Below are positions 5,609-6,044 of a stretch of DNA of 6,044 nucleotides, one piece after another. A program made the position numbers and the translations under genes. Position 1 is the first letter of the stretch; each line of letters begins with the position of its first letter. Source of the stretch: Mageeibacillus sp. UBA5438 (lineage in GTDB: Bacteria; Bacillota; Clostridia; Saccharofermentanales; DTU023); the NCBI GenBank assembly GCA_002427535.1, contig DIRK01000024.1:1723-7766 (forward strand), in the 5' to 3' direction. Below the pieces are notes generated by a model. That model made no database searches. It saw only the letters and a list, made by a program, of their open reading frames with translations, and was not told the origin of the DNA.

Positions 5609-6044
5609 TTCGTTCAATCAACTTCTTGTAAAACCGAAGCATCCGGCCGACGTTTTCAACCGTCAGGTGCTCACCTGTGCCGTGGACTAACGCGAGCTCT
5701 TCCTCATTCAGGCGCAGTGGCTGGAAGCGGTACACATCATCCGCGATATTTTCATAATGGCGGCTGTCTGTCCCTCCGGCCATGAGGTATGGGATGACCA
5801 CGGTGTTCGGAAATTCCTCTTCAATCAATATTTTCAATCGATGGTATGAGGCAGAGTCGATCGAGGCCGTCTTGCTCGGCTCTTCGATCGCTAAGGGGCG
5901 CACCGTGTAATCAAGCCCTGAGACTTGCTTCATATGAGCCAGCACCTTCTCGGTGGTATCGCCTTGCAAGACGCGCATATTGGCCGTGCAAGTCGCCTCC
6001 TTGGGCAACACGTTCGGGGCGGATCCCGCTTCGGTCATCGTGAA
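5601..6044 (-). CDS. M20-family zinc metallopeptidase, C-terminal part (5' end missing)
   Basis: The frame stays open to the right edge, so only the last 147 residues are visible; the ATG at 6038 is internal. The stretch matches the end of M20 carboxypeptidases of the CPS1/PM20D1 (Gly-X carboxypeptidase) branch: FTMTEAGSAPNVLP (visible residues 1-14) closes the lid/dimerisation region, GGTDSRHY (90-97) and YRFQPLRL are typical of that branch, and HGTGEH carries the His (121) expected to bind zinc. The other metal ligands (H-x-D, Asp, Glu-Glu) lie outside the window. These enzymes hydrolyse peptide or N-acyl amino-acid bonds, and full proteins of this branch are around 450-500 residues. The TAG stop at 5601-5603 lies inside the last codons of the converging DMT gene. 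The precise substrate cannot be stated. Confidence 0.9.
   Translation of the reverse strand, partial: FTMTEAGSAPNVLPKEATCTANMRVLQGDTTEKVLAHMKQVSGLDYTVRPLAIEEPSKTASIDSASYHRLKILIEEEFPNTVVIPYLMAGGTDSRHYENIADDVYRFQPLRLNEEELALVHGTGEHLTVENVGRMLRFYKKLIERIN

Noticed and set aside
5605..5621. Hairpin TTGATT-CGTTC-AATCAA as a bidirectional terminator
   Set aside because: The stem has only six AT-rich pairs and no T-run on either strand; it overlaps the last codons of both genes and is too weak to call.

Overview
The window reads as a stretch of an anaerobic, fermentative Bacillota genome, most probably Clostridia. The evidence is a multi-cluster [FeFe]-hydrogenase of the NAD(P)-linked HndD/HydA type, strong AGGAGG-type ribosome binding sites, frequent GTG and TTG starts, a Rho-independent terminator, and a polar amino-acid ABC transporter with a signal-anchored (probably lipoprotein) binding protein. 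Base composition is roughly balanced in genes and clearly AT-rich in the one sizeable intergenic region. I cannot place it below class level from sequence alone.

Layout. Positions 1-1731 (+) hold the 3' part of the hydrogenase large subunit gene; its N-terminal codons lie before the window. It ends in a textbook terminator (1758-1794). Converging on it is a four-gene minus-strand operon, transcribed from a good sigma-70/sigma-A promoter at 4510-4538: substrate-binding protein (4476-3712), permease (3697-3014), ATPase (3021-2299) and an unrecognised two-TM membrane protein (2290-1799). The genes are separated by 14 nt, overlap by 8 nt, and are separated by 8 nt, so translation is probably coupled. 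A divergent AT-rich region (4477-4708) with an imperfect 24-bp palindrome separates this operon from a plus-strand tandem YdcZ/DUF606 drug/metabolite transporter (4709-5608). The 3' end of an M20-family metallopeptidase gene runs in from the right on the minus strand (5601-6044) and overlaps the transporter's 3' end by 8 nt.

Functions. The hydrogenase disposes of or takes up reducing equivalents as H2, normally with HydB/HydC-type partners expected upstream of the window. The ABC operon imports a polar amino acid. The peptidase and the DMT transporter fit amino-acid or peptide metabolism only loosely. I see no mobile element, RNA gene, CRISPR array or clearly new system. The items most worth checking are the TSCSP variant of the hydrogenase L1 motif, the unknown last gene of the ABC operon, the palindrome in the divergent promoter region, and several start-site corrections.
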